Below are positions 32,287 through 42,634 of a DNA stretch of 64,000 bases, piece by piece (positions within the stretch are counted from its first letter, which is position 1; every line of letters begins with the position of its first letter). Source of the DNA: Neoarius graeffei (taxonomy: Eukaryota > Chordata > Actinopteri > Siluriformes > Ariidae). The position numbers and the translations under genes are program-made. Below the pieces are notes generated by a model. That model ran no database searches. It was not told where the DNA came from and worked only from the letters and a program-made list of their open reading frames with translations. The DNA is taken from contig NC_083582.1 of assembly GCF_027579695.1 (NCBI RefSeq), positions 37,393,964 to 37,457,963 on the forward strand, read 5' to 3'.

Positions 32287-32885
32287 AGCCAGACTAGCCT
32301 GGGCCCACCCATCCTAAGCGTGACGCAACACGAGGGCCTGTTGCGAGCTTAGTCTGGCCAGGCAAGCTATCTACAGCTCTTCCAAGCTCCTGAAAAATCG
32401 GGAGCCAATCAACTTTGAGCATCTCCAACGGCCCTGGGTAGAGGCGTGTTCAAGGCACTGACGTAGTAGAACTGCGACCGGAAGCCATAGATTGTTTACA
32501 GAATCTATGCCGGAAGCGCTTCATTCACTAGAAACATTACGAACATGGAGCAAGTTCTCATTGAAAACGGAGCAAAGAGCAGCCCTGGAGGTATTTATTG
32601 AAAGGAAGGACGTTTTCGCCTTGCTCCCGACCGGCTTTGGTAAGAGTTTAATCTACCAGTTAGCCCCGTCACGTCACATACGTCAGAGGAAAGAGTGATG
32701 TGATTGGTTTAAGCTTCGTCACAGCCTTTTCTGGCTTCGACCAGTAGCAAACTGAGGCATTTCAGGGAGGCGGGTCAACCACGCACTTTGGGAAACGGTT
32801 GGGCTTAATATCTTTGCCAGACCAAATGCTCGCAGAGCTTTGAAGTCGCGTTAGCCAGACTATAGCCAGACACACCAAAAAAGCA
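32287..32885 (+). mobile_element. Repeat unit carrying a RecQ-like helicase fragment
   Basis: The word TTAGCCAGACTA occurs in direct orientation at both edges (about 32287 and 32853). Related TAGTCTGGC words occur inverted inside. Between them is an ATG frame encoding a helicase motif. The boundaries and the transposon class are unknown. Confidence 0.4.
32507..32698 (+). pseudogene. RecQ-like helicase N-terminal fragment with Walker A motif
   Basis: From ATG 32507 the 63-codon frame reads MPEALHSLETLRTWSKFSLK, then TEQRAALEVFIERKDVFALL and PTGFGKSLIYQL. PTGFGKS is the P-loop (motif I) of superfamily 2 helicases of RecQ type, preceded by the expected Q-motif-like KTEQ segment. The frame stops soon after, and motifs Ia to VI are not found downstream here. 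An exon captured by, or derived from, a transposon is the simplest reading. Confidence 0.6.
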
Positions 32886-33806
32886 ACATGGCAAAGGATT
32901 CTGTAAGGGATTAGCAACAGGCTGCCAGGTCGCTCCACTGTGTGTAGTTGTTGATGTTGATTTTAAAAGTAAGTAAATTACAGAGGGAAATGAATATGGT
33001 GAAAAATACTATGACAAGCGTGCAGCGTGGAAGAAGAGTCTTGAGACAGAAATCTTAGTTTCTCAGTCGTTAGCCTGTGTTACTTGCTCTCGATAGCACT
33101 GGCTTGACCACTTTATTAGCATTCGCTAACACTACTGATGAACACTACACCGGCTGGAAGGTGACTTCACTGCTGCGCTGATGGCACCAACTCGCAGTTA
33201 AGCTTTGCGTTGGTCTTCGAGAAGGCCAAGGGCGATACATTTTTGCTCCCGCCCACTGTAAATCAAAATCTGATTGGTTAATTCATCCGTCACTTCCTAC
33301 ATAAACATACACTGCCATGACCTTCTGTCCCAGCAATGAAGTCCTAACAAATGAATGAGCAGTTCTGAAGTCCTTCTCAGCCTAGAGACAACAAACAAAA
33401 AAATCTCATTGGAAAACTCAATTTTAATGTTTTCAGGACAGTAACCCTTTCATTTCTGAAGCAAATGTGATAGAAAATGAGGCCAAATTAGAATTAGAGG
33501 AGAATAATTATAATGAAAGAATGAAAGAATGAAAGCAATTAAAGAATGAAAGAAATTAAATATGACATTTGAAATGCTGATATGTTTGGGCCTTCTCTGA
33601 ACTCCTAGAAGGCCCTGACAGTTCCCCTCTGAGGCTCACCCTGTACCCCTGCTCATTCATGGTATTTTCACACAAAATACACAGAATGGTGAAAAACAAA
33701 CAAACAAACAATCAAAATGTGCAGTGAGTGGCAGTTGTGTGGGTGGAAAGGCCTTGAGAAATGTTAGAGGAGAATGCTGACATTTGGCTCTAATTTCCAT
33801 TTTTTG
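32886..33806. other. Spacer, nothing recognised
   Basis: No gene that I can support. There are short GAATGAAA-type repeats around 33515-33560. Confidence 0.4.
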
Positions 33807-33869
33807 CAGACACCCATATCCAGAACGACTTACATGTATCTCATTTTTATAAAACTGTGCAGTTGAGGG
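33807..33869 (-). mobile_element. L2-tailed tRNA-SINE, part 1 (interrupted)
   Basis: Reads GCAGACACCCATATCCAGAA and ACGACTTACATGTATCTCAT, the L2-type tail in complement, up to CAGTTGAGGG. It continues at 35414 with GGGCCCAGCAGTGGCAGCTT after the Kolobok-type element. The TTAA joins the two halves. Confidence 0.75.
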
Positions 33870-34076
33870 TTAAAGTGCATATCACGGGTAAATTCAGGAG
33901 CAAGATCAATGTAATTCTCCTATTTTATATTAAACTTTGGTCAAATATCTGTCACATTCTGCATTCGCTGCAGTGTTTTTACCTTGCGCAATACCAGAAA
34001 AATTCAGTTGAAATCAAGCCATTTGAGGCGAATTGGTCCACCTCTGAAAAAACTTGGCATTTGGATTTCCCGGCAA

Positions 34077-34500
34077 ACATTGATTTTCGGGGCGGCACGG
34101 TGGTGTAGTGGTTAGCACTGTCACCTCACAGCAAGAAGGTCCGGGTTCGAGCCCCGTGGCCGGCGAGGGCCTTTCTGTGTGGAGTTTGTATGTTCTCCCC
34201 GTGTCCGCGTGGGTTTCCTCCGGGTGCTCCGGTTTCCCCCACAGTCCAAAGACATGCAGGTTAGGTTAACTGGTGACTCTAAATTGACCGTAGGTGTGAA
34301 TGTGAGTGTGAATGGTTGTCTGTGTCTATGTGTCAGCCCTGTGATGACCTGGCGACTTGTCCAGGGTGTACCCCACCTTTCACCCGTAGTCAGCTGGGAT
34401 AGGCTCCAGCTTGCCTGCGACCCTGTAGAACAGGATAAAGCGGCTAGAGATAATGAGATGAGATGAGATGAGATGAGATGAGATGAGACATTGATTTTCG
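34077..34500 (+). mobile_element. V-SINE copy, plus strand, 13-bp TSD
   Basis: SINE 34090-34487 flanked by ACATTGATTTTCG (34077-34089, 34488-34500), with a long (GATGA)n tail at 34453-34486. A clean tail and TSD suggest a recent insertion. Confidence 0.96.
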
Positions 34501-34617
34501 TGATGTCGCGTGCGGGACACCTCCTTCTGAATCCTATGTCAGTGCTGGTTTGTTTATGAGAAAACGACCTGGTGGTTTTCTGCAAATTTCTTCAACGTTA
34601 TCACGTAATTATTAAAA

Positions 34618-35066
34618 TGGTTAACAGATATATCATAGGAGGGTGCAGCAACACCAATCTTGATGGGATTAGTACTCAATGTTTTCCAAAAGACCAGACA
34701 ATGAGAGAGAAATGGAAGCACTTCGTGCAAGGCACCCGGAAAAATTGGCTACATGCTACAGATTTCAGCATTATTTGCGGTGCTCGCTTCACAAGGCCCG
34801 ATGACTTTGAGAACGATTTGCAGTGGGAAATGAGCTTTGCGAGGCGACTTGATCTGAAAAAAGACGCAGTTCCATCTGTCAGAATGCCCAAAGCAACACC
34901 ATCTCCATCTGTGTCAGCGTCACCAAAGGAGCCAACCATATTTGCCTCCCCTGACAGAAGGCAAAGTGCCACGTCCACTGAGGCCCTCGAAGCCGAGGAC
35001 CAAGCAGAGCCGAGAAAAAGACCAAGAAAATCGGCAATTCACAAGTTGACTGTTGCCAGGGTATGA
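34618..35066 (+). pseudogene. Degenerate THAP-domain exon
   Basis: ATG 34618 opens a 148-codon frame. Residues 1-~90 resemble a THAP C2CH finger: GGCSNTN, then QCFPKD, REKWKHFVQGTRKNW and SIICGARFTRPDDFEND, followed by KDAVPSV. Two metal ligands look lost: the first Cys of the N-terminal pair is absent and the terminal His of the usual C-x-x-H is Arg (CGAR). The rest is Ser/Pro-rich with a basic EPRKRPRKS segment that could be a nuclear signal. The end, AGG/GTATGA at about 35060, looks like a splice donor, but no downstream exon was found. Confidence 0.65.
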
Positions 35067-35413
35067 AATAATTCTGATATCTCATTATATTCTTCATCCA
35101 AAGGTGAAGTAACATTGCGCTCAGGTGACAATTCCATATTTCAATGGAAAATCGCTCACTGCTAAACTTGGTCTATACAGGCTGTGCACTGAAACCGTGC
35201 AAAGCTCTCGCAGCCTGCTGGCGCTTCCGCAGGTGACGTCACGAATCTGGCTCCAGATTCCCTTGGGATTTTTCCAGACGCGTTTTGTTATTTTATTTTT
35301 TTCTGCTGTAGACAGATGGCCTTGTGCAAAATTACCCTTCTGGATGAGTGTGTAAAGGGACATACTTTCATATAAAAAAAACCTACTAAATTGGTCCAGG
35401 ATATGCACTTTAA

Positions 35414-35495
35414 GGGCCCAGCAGTGGCAGCTTGGTGTTTTTTAACTCAAGACCTTCCAATCAGAAGTCTTAAATACTCAGCTACCACTCGATAA
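35414..35495 (-). mobile_element. L2-tailed tRNA-SINE, part 2
   Basis: Continuation of the SINE at 33807-33869: GGGCCCAGCAGTGGCAGCTT, AAGACCTTCCAATCAGAAGT and CTCAGCTACCACTCG are the tRNA-derived head in complement. Confidence 0.7.
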
Positions 35496-36195
35496 CCACT
35501 CTTTACAACACACCAAACCTTGAGGCAAATGGCCTACAACAACAAACAACCATTTCAGGTTCCATTCCTGTCAGCCAAGAACTGGAATCTGAGGTGAAAC
35601 TGAGACTAGGCTCACTGAAACTGGATAGCTGAAGATTGGAAAAAGACCAGCTGACATTTCTCAAATTTTCAATTGTCCAATTTTTCACCATTCTGTGTAA
35701 ACTCTAATGACTGTGAAAATCATGAAAATCCCAGGAGAGCTACAGTTTGTGAAATACCTGTACTCAGAGCAGCCCATCCAGCACCAACTACAGTACCATG
35801 TCACATTAAAAGTCACCGAGATCGTGTTTTTTTCCTATTCTGGTATTTGTTGTGAAAAGAAATTGTAATTTGACAGATATAATCTGAAGTTCCATTGATT
35901 TGTTCAGAAGTTGCACAACTATGAGGCAGCGCACCTACTTCCCTGTGTAGCTTTGTAGAGTTATTATTGCACCTCGTGGTCAAAAAATGGGATCTGCAAC
36001 AAACACTAATAGAGGTCCACTGGGATAGGAATCACGCTGCTCCGTGCTCGGTCTATGAACATGTGGAGAAGGAGCAGTGGACAGGATGTTTAATGGCAGG
36101 ATTGCCAGTTTCATGGTTTTTCCACCGAATTGGGTTAGTTTAAATACTATGTACAACAAATAATTAATAATTTCTGCAAACAAAGTCAAAACATT
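35496..36195. other. Spacer with one old repeat fragment
   Basis: About 35690-35860 (GTGTAAACTCTAATGACTGT through AAAGTCACCGAGATC) resembles a widespread fish repeat of unknown class. Otherwise nothing is recognised. Confidence 0.4.
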
Positions 36196-36660
36196 GCGAT
36201 AATCTGGCGACTTGTCCAGGATGTACCCCGTCTCTCACCCACAGTCAGCTGGGATAGGCCCCAGCTTGCCTGCGACCCTGTAGAACAGGATAAAGCGGCT
36301 ACAGATACACTCTAAAAAATAATGGGGCCAGTACCGGTTCTTCAGGGTGATGCCATAGAAGAACCTTTTTCAGGGCTTCAAAGAACCGTTCATGCAACAG
36401 TTCTTTCAAGAACCATTTAAACCATTTGTTTGAGCAGTGAAGACAGATTTATGTAAACATAGCCTATGTGCATTGACCAGCAAATGGTAAGATGCCAGGC
36501 TCTGAAGAACCATTTCCAATGTGAAGAACCTTTTGCATAATGTAATGGTTCATCACAGAGTTTTGACTCTCCATGGAACCATCCAGAGATTTGAAGAACC
36601 ACTGAAGCACCTTTATTTTTTAGAGTGTAATGGATGGATGGATGGATGGATGGATGGAAA
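36196..36660 (+). mobile_element. 5'-truncated V-SINE whose tail is split by a TA-flanked MITE
   Basis: 36196-36307 is a SINE 3' part (TCTGGCGACTTGTCCAGGAT through GCTACAGATA). The MITE occupies 36308-36627 (CACTCTAAAAAATAA and complement, TA on both sides). The SINE tail then continues as (ATGG)n at 36628-36658. Joining the halves gives the normal GCTACAGATAATGGATGG tail. Confidence 0.82.
36306..36629. mobile_element. 320-bp MITE with CACTCTAAAAAATAA ends
   Basis: Ends CACTCTAAAAAATAA and TTATTTTTTAGAGTG, with TA at 36306-36307 and 36628-36629. The interior has GAAGAACC/GGTTCTT inverted words. The TA target suggests Tc1/mariner-type mobilisation. Confidence 0.82.
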
Positions 36661-37384
36661 GTCAAAACATATGATGTACAGAACCATTTCTACTGCAAAG
36701 ATTGAGGGAGTCAGTGTCTATATATTAGAAATTAATGTGTACAATGGTGACCTTGTTTCCTCACACAAAAGGCTGAGAAGAAGAAGAAGAAGAAGAAGAA
36801 GAAGAAGAAGAAGAAGAAGAAGAAGAATGTGCCTCCTTTTTCCAATGCATGAATTTTTTTTGGACGAGCTTCAGGTCTTTTGTATGGTTATTGAGATGGA
36901 TTTGGGTTAGATTTTTTTTTTAAAATCTGGCCACGTTCTGTGAAGGGAAACACATCAGCTGTATCAAACACAAATGAACAAAGGTATGTCTAAAACTGCT
37001 CAGAGAAAGCTGCTCGAGTGTATGCTAGATGATTGCGTGTCTTTGACTCTTATTCAACTGCTTATTACGGGCTTACTCTAAAAATTCAGTCTGTAGTATA
37101 CCGGTAAGTCAACTGTGAGAGCCTCTCAAATTAATTTTGTTGTTATTAATGCCATCCCACCAAAGTCTATGATCATAAGTCACTGCCAATCTACAATTAG
37201 GCATCACCTCTCTGCCAACAAACTAAGCATCTTGAGCTCACTGCTATATTTGATACTGGATCTGGGTCAAATAAGACAAAAATGTGAGTTATTTTTGGCA
37301 ACAGACACTCATTGTGAAAAAAAGAAGGATGGTTATATTAAAAAAAAAAACTAATCCCCAGTAGAGTAGGTATGGTAGATGATC
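36661..37384. other. Spacer with (AGA)n microsatellite
   Basis: (AGA)n at about 36776-36827. No gene recognised. Confidence 0.6.
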
Positions 37385-37916
37385 TACACTACCGTTCAAA
37401 AGTTTGGGGTCACTTTGAAATTTCCTTATTTTTGAAAGAAAAGCACTGTTCTTTTCAATGAAGATCACTTTAAACTAATCAGAAATCCACTCTATACATT
37501 GCTAATGTGGTAAATGACTATTCTAGCTGCAAATGTCTGGTTTTTGGTGCAATATCTCCATAGGTGTATAGAGGCCCATTTCCAGCAACTCTCACTCCAG
37601 TGTTCTAATGGTACAATGTGTTTGCTCATTGCCTCAGAAGGCTAATGGATGATTAGAAAACCCTTGTACAATCATGTTAGCACAGCTGAAAACAGTTGAG
37701 CTCTTTAGAGAAGCTATAAAACTGACCTTCCTTTGAGCAGATTGAGTTTCTGGAGCATCACATTTGTGGGGTCGATTAAATGCTCAAAATGGCCAGAAGA
37801 ATGTCTTGACTATATTTTCTATTCATTTTACAACTTATGGTGGGAAATAAAAGTGTGACTTTTCATGGAAAACACAAAATTGTCTGGGTGACCCCAAACT
37901 TTTGAAGGGTAGTGTA
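37385..37916 (+). mobile_element. Non-autonomous Tc1-type element, copy 2
   Basis: Element 37387-37914 (528 bp) with ends CACTACCGTTCAAAAGTTTG and near-perfect complement, TA on both sides. It differs from the copy at 30608-31134 by only a handful of bases. Confidence 0.9.
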
Positions 37917-39716
37917 TACTACTATAGGGCTTTTTTCCATCGAAGGTCCTGGACACTTTTATACTTCTCCATTGTCTCAGAAAAGAATTTTGCAGGAAAG
38001 AAATACAAAAAGAATAACAAGCTGTATTACATAATCAAAATCATAATGATTTTTGTCTTTTAATTTTACAATAATGTTACATTTCCAATAACGTGGTGGC
38101 CAGATGACTGTTTTGCAATCATGACAGCATTTTTTTTCCTTTTGTTTTGTTTTTTAAACCGTGGTGCAGTTAGTCTTATTTGTCATAATCATAATTTTAG
38201 CAACATGTGCAGCTTCAGAAACAGCTTTAAAAGGGCAGCTTTTGACCTTTTGCGCTGAGAGTTCTGCCTGGCGGGTTTCAGATCCTTGTTTAGAGGCGTG
38301 TGGATTCCCCCTGACTGCTACGTGCCCTTCTGCTCTTTACTTGATTCCCTGCCCCCGCATTACCTCTTTGGGGCACTGAAAGATGCATCAAAATCCATGT
38401 CTGTATTGGTTAGTATACAGTACATATTCTCTTCTTCACTCCTCGCTCTGCTTTCTTCTTCTTCTTTTTCTACCCATGCTTTTGTGATCTCTCTCCAGAG
38501 AGAAGCTCTTGAGAATCGTCTCTTTGATCAGAGATATTGTTCTGGGGTTTTTTTTTTTGTTTTGTTTTGTTTTTTTGTTTTTGTGCAGCTCGTAACGCTT
38601 CAACCTTGATCCCTCTCGTCTATGATAGGATACTTCCTTTGAATAACTTGAAAGAAGTGAAAAAAGAGTCTGTGTGCCACAAACAAAAGTGAAACTGATA
38701 CATCTGATTTGAGTCTATCAGGGAACTAAAGTGCTGCTACAGTTAATATGAAAAGGGAACATAGAAAAAATAAAATCATGGACTTATGCCAAGTCAATAA
38801 AAATGTCAGAGCTTAAAACAGCCTCATCAATTCAGCATTTAGGGAATTGCTCCATACCTCAAATTTCATCCCAACATTATTGCGTTAACGTTTACATACG
38901 TCAATTATTTACCATAATTCGGTTTTATCTGTATAGCAGTAATTACGGTGCTACTGTGGTGGAAAATTATGTTTGTGTCCTGTTGGGCTTCCGTCATACA
39001 AGAAACCATGAAATCTGATCACAGGATGTGCCAGTGAAATATTGGACAAATTGTTCAGATGTTGCTGAGACAATACAGAAGTATAAACAATGAGTAATAA
39101 GAAGAGAAATAGTCAGCTTCATGTGAAGAGAGCACAAGACGCCAAAAGTGGGTGGTTGGATTGATACTGATGAACGGATGAATATGGTATTGTACAACCA
39201 GTTTCTCCATTTTTGGTTGTTTTTATCATTATTGCTCCAGTAGTGGTACAATAAGGAAGTGTAAAAGAAGGGGAAGCTGTTCGAGACAGGTAATAGGCCC
39301 TGGCTATCTTCTCCTGGACCATTATAAAACATTTACTGCATTTGATATTAATTCACACAACTCTGGGGACAAACAATCGGTCGAATAGGCACACTGCTTA
39401 CTCTGATATGATGACAGGAAATGATTCATCAACTCAACGCTTTTCATGCGTTTCTTATTCATGGATTTGTGCTGCCATTATTTTATTTTTCTCCCTTCTT
39501 CCCTTAGCGGACTGTTTGATTAGAGTCACGAAACACAGGAGACTATATTGTTCCAAGTTCATATCTGGTAAAATCTTCGACAGTTGCCCACGTTCAGTCT
39601 CGTTCAGATTCACACGAAGGCGCTTATTGTCACAACGGCAAATATGCACACACATACATGTATGCAAAGAGTCTGACATGTTCTGCTTCATCAGTTGAAG
39701 GAAGTGAAAACCCCTC
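37917..39716. other. Spacer, nothing recognised
   Basis: About 1.8 kb, mostly AT-rich, with a T-rich tract at 38545-38585. No gene or repeat family supported. Confidence 0.4.
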
Positions 39717-40360
39717 GTGGGCAGCTGTAACTGTCACTATGTGCTATGCATCCTGTTGCAAAACTTCCAATCCTGGGATGTAAAAGCAATGCAGGAGAAA
39801 ATGCCAGGAATGCTTCTGAGTGGCACAGAGGCATCAAGGGCCCACCGGTGGCCCTCTGAGCTGTCACTTACAGTGGCTGTGGATGGAAGGCCACCGGTCA
39901 GGGCAGCGTGCCCAGCAGACGGCAGCCGCCAGGTGGATGAGGTCCTTCATACGAAGGGCCCATTTCCATCTTGATCCCTGACAATAACCGGGAGACAGGA
40001 CAAGGCCATCAGTCTCCATTACAGAGACAGTGTTTTCTCTCACATCGGCCCTCTCTGTCGTGTTCTCCTTGGGATCTAAAGGAGACGCTGTCTCGTACAT
40101 CATTTTCCTCACAAAGCTTGAAAGCCCCCTGTAGTGGTGAGATGGCTCCTTCCTGCCCACCATCCCCTCCCTGGAACGTCGGTCCACCTTGACAGGAGCA
40201 GCTTCCGCTGACAAGGGGGAAATTAGCATAGCAATGGGGACCTCCTTAAGCCTGACGGGGATGGACATTGTAAGTGACACTGCCACCCAGGCCACATCCA
40301 ACAACAGTCTTTACGTCCAGTCAAGGCTCCACACAACCGAACAGCCTCTGTAATGACATC
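39717..40360. promoter_or_regulatory. Candidate conserved non-coding island (hypothesis)
   Basis: About 640 bp of GC-balanced, repeat-free sequence in an AT-rich, repeat-rich surround. It includes AATTAGCATAGCAATGGGG at 40220, whose complement contains ATGCTAAT, a POU-like word, next to an X-box-like inverted pattern. Open frames on both strands (for example 39864-40304, minus) have no recognisable domain. It lies downstream of EGR2 relative to that gene, which is where a Schwann-cell enhancer of Krox20 is known in mouse. That link is speculation. Confidence 0.2.
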
Positions 40361-41329
40361 CAAGTACAGGTACTACATATTCTTTTTTCTATAACAGCAT
40401 TCATCTCATACATCATTACTAAAATATTGGTAGATGTTTGGAGCTAATTGAGTTCTTCAGCTGATGTTTCGCTGTTATATATTTAATTATGCAATACATC
40501 TGTATCTATATAGTTAAAGCCAAAATGAAGCTTGCTGGAGATAAACTCTATCAAATCTGTCAAATGTGTAAATATTAGACCCATGTTCAGTAAAAAGAAA
40601 ATTCTTGACATCACATTCTCCGAGTACTTACGGTATGGAGGGGGCTGTATCTCTCAGCCGTGGCCCAGCATTAATATTTGCAGTGGTTCTGCTCTGCAGA
40701 TTGATTCGATAACACGTCTATCTTCATCCAAAAATGATTGGTCCATATTGATTCTGGGGACAAGACATTCACCAAAACTCACCCCTCTCACATCTACTAT
40801 CAACTCTGTGGCCCACTAAGTGATAAGAAAAAACTCTATTACACCTTCCTCAGCTGGCAGAAAGTCAACCCTCATTCTTTCTAATTCAGGTCTGTGTAAG
40901 GCCTGTTCCAGTTCAGAGACCAAGCACGGAAGGTTGTAAGATCTGATAGATAGCAGGTTACTGTTGTTGTCAGCACCTGTTGCTTAAAGCATGGAGCCTT
41001 TTACAACTTCATCCTCCATAATCATGTCAAGAATCAGGTAGACATCTGGTTTTCTTTGTAGCAAAGGCAGCAGCTCAAGCAAGTGTTCTTATTTTATTCA
41101 TTTATTTTTTGACATCGCATTCTCTTCTCTAAAATCTCTAAAATATTGTTCTTCTTTTTTTTTCCCAATACTCGGCAACTAATCAGTGATCGGCTGTCCT
41201 GTATAACTTATCCATAATATAGTTAGTTCAAATCCCAGGACCGGCAGACAGCCAATGTTGGACTCTTGAGCAAATAATAATATAACCCTAAACATTTCAG
41301 CTCTGTGCTTAAATTGGACTCTGCTTCGA
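40361..41329. other. Spacer, nothing recognised
   Basis: AT-rich, no gene found. Confidence 0.4.
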
Positions 41330-41400
41330 GGTTAAGATACTCTATTGTCCTCTCAGGGAAATTGTTCTTGGGCTCATAGCAGTATTAGACAGCAACATAC
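41330..41400 (-). mobile_element. LINE 3'-end fragment, minus strand
   Basis: Complement reads AATTTCCCTGAGAGGACAAT and AGAGTATCTTAACC, a Rex1-like LINE 3' tail. No coding part is present. Confidence 0.45.
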
Positions 41401-41568
41401 AATGATACATACAATATATTACTGTACGTACTGTATACACACGTACATCCACATGTCTAAGCAGATTAAAGATTAAAGCTGGAAGTTAAGACAAGGAGCT
41501 GGTCAAATTAAATGACGTAAACTGATTATACTGTAAAAAAAAAAAATACTCCATGAATTTGCCTTTCA

Positions 41569-41973
41569 TTTCTAACACCATCTCATTCATCTCATCTCAT
41601 TATCTCTAGCCACTTTATCCTTCTACAGGGTCGCAGGCAAGCTGGAGTCTATCCCAGCTGACTACGGGCGAAAGGCGGGGTACACCCTGGACAAGTCGCC
41701 AGGTCATCACAGGGCTGACACATAGACACAGACAACCATTCACACTCACATTCACACCTACGGTCAATTTAGAGTCACCAGTTAACCTAACCTGCATGTC
41801 TTTGGACTGTGGGGGAAACCGGAGCACCCGGAGGAAACCCACGCGGACACGGGGAGAACATGCAAACTCCACACAGAAAGGCCCTCGCCAGCCCCGGGGC
41901 TCGAACCCAGGACCTTCTTGCTGTGAGGCGACAGCGCTAACCACTACACCACCGTGCCGCCTTTCTAACACCA
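41569..41973 (-). mobile_element. V-SINE copy, minus strand, 12-bp TSD
   Basis: SINE 41581-41961, full length, flanked by TTTCTAACACCA (41569-41580, 41962-41973). Confidence 0.95.
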
Positions 41974-42017
41974 ATAATATCCAATTTAAATCAAATTTCG
42001 TATTGTTTATAAAATAC

Positions 42018-42601
42018 TACTATTGACCTTTAAAGCACTGAATGGTCTCGCACCACAGTACCTGAGTGAACTTCTGGTCTTTTATGACCCGCCACGTCTG
42101 CTTAGATCAAAAGGTGCAGGCTATCTGCTGGTACCTCGTATAGTGAAGGCTACATGAGGGGGCAGAGCCTTTTCTTACAAAGCCCCACAGTTATGGAACA
42201 GCCTTCCAAGTAGTGTTCGGGAATCAGACACAGTCTCAGTGTTTAAGTCTAGGCTGAAAACATATCTGTTTAGTCAAGCCTTTTGTTAATGGTGTTTATG
42301 AGGTAAAGGAGTAGATCTGGAGGGTCCTCAGACAGTGTTTTGGTAAATTGGGATGTATGGATGCTGTCAGTCCCCACTCGCTTGCTCACTCGGGTTTGTT
42401 GACGGTGTAGTAGCTGGATACTTTACGTCCCGGGGCTCCCTCATGCTTGTGTTACTTTCTGGCTCTCCCCTTTTAGTTATGCTGTCATAGTGAGTTTTGT
42501 CGGCGTCCCTGTTTGCACTATGTATACTGTTCTTACTCATCAGGTGACATTGGGCATACCTAACAACCTGTGTTCTCTCTCTCTCTCTCTCTCTCTCTCT
42601 C

Positions 42602-42634
<33 letters not shown>

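Larger units (their letters stand above)
33870..35413 (+). mobile_element. Kolobok-type element (TTAA TSD) with a THAP exon
   Basis: Element 33874-35409. The inverted ends AGTGCATATCACGGG and complement of AGTGCATATCCTGGACC are flanked by TTAA (33870-33873, 35410-35413). The site lies inside an older SINE whose sequence is contiguous once the element is removed. TTAA duplication plus a THAP-like domain points to Kolobok. A V-SINE (34090-34487) has inserted in its left part. No DDE transposase core is visible, so it is non-autonomous. Confidence 0.8.

Noticed and set aside
34676-34978. 100-codon minus-strand frame
   Set aside because: Antisense to the THAP relic exon, with no features of its own.
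36521-36910. 129-codon frame with an Arg run
   Set aside because: The Arg run is the (AGA)n microsatellite and the rest is a MITE and a (GGAT)n tract.
39864-40304. 146-codon minus-strand open frame as a gene
   Set aside because: No recognisable domain, no good start context and overlapping open frames on the other strand. It was kept only as part of a possible non-coding island.
41615-41974. Recurring 80-150-codon open frames such as the VASQQEGPGFEP type, on both strands of many SINE copies
   Set aside because: They coincide exactly with V-SINE copies at about fifteen places, in either orientation, and have no protein-family similarity that I recognise. They are by-products of the SINE sequence.
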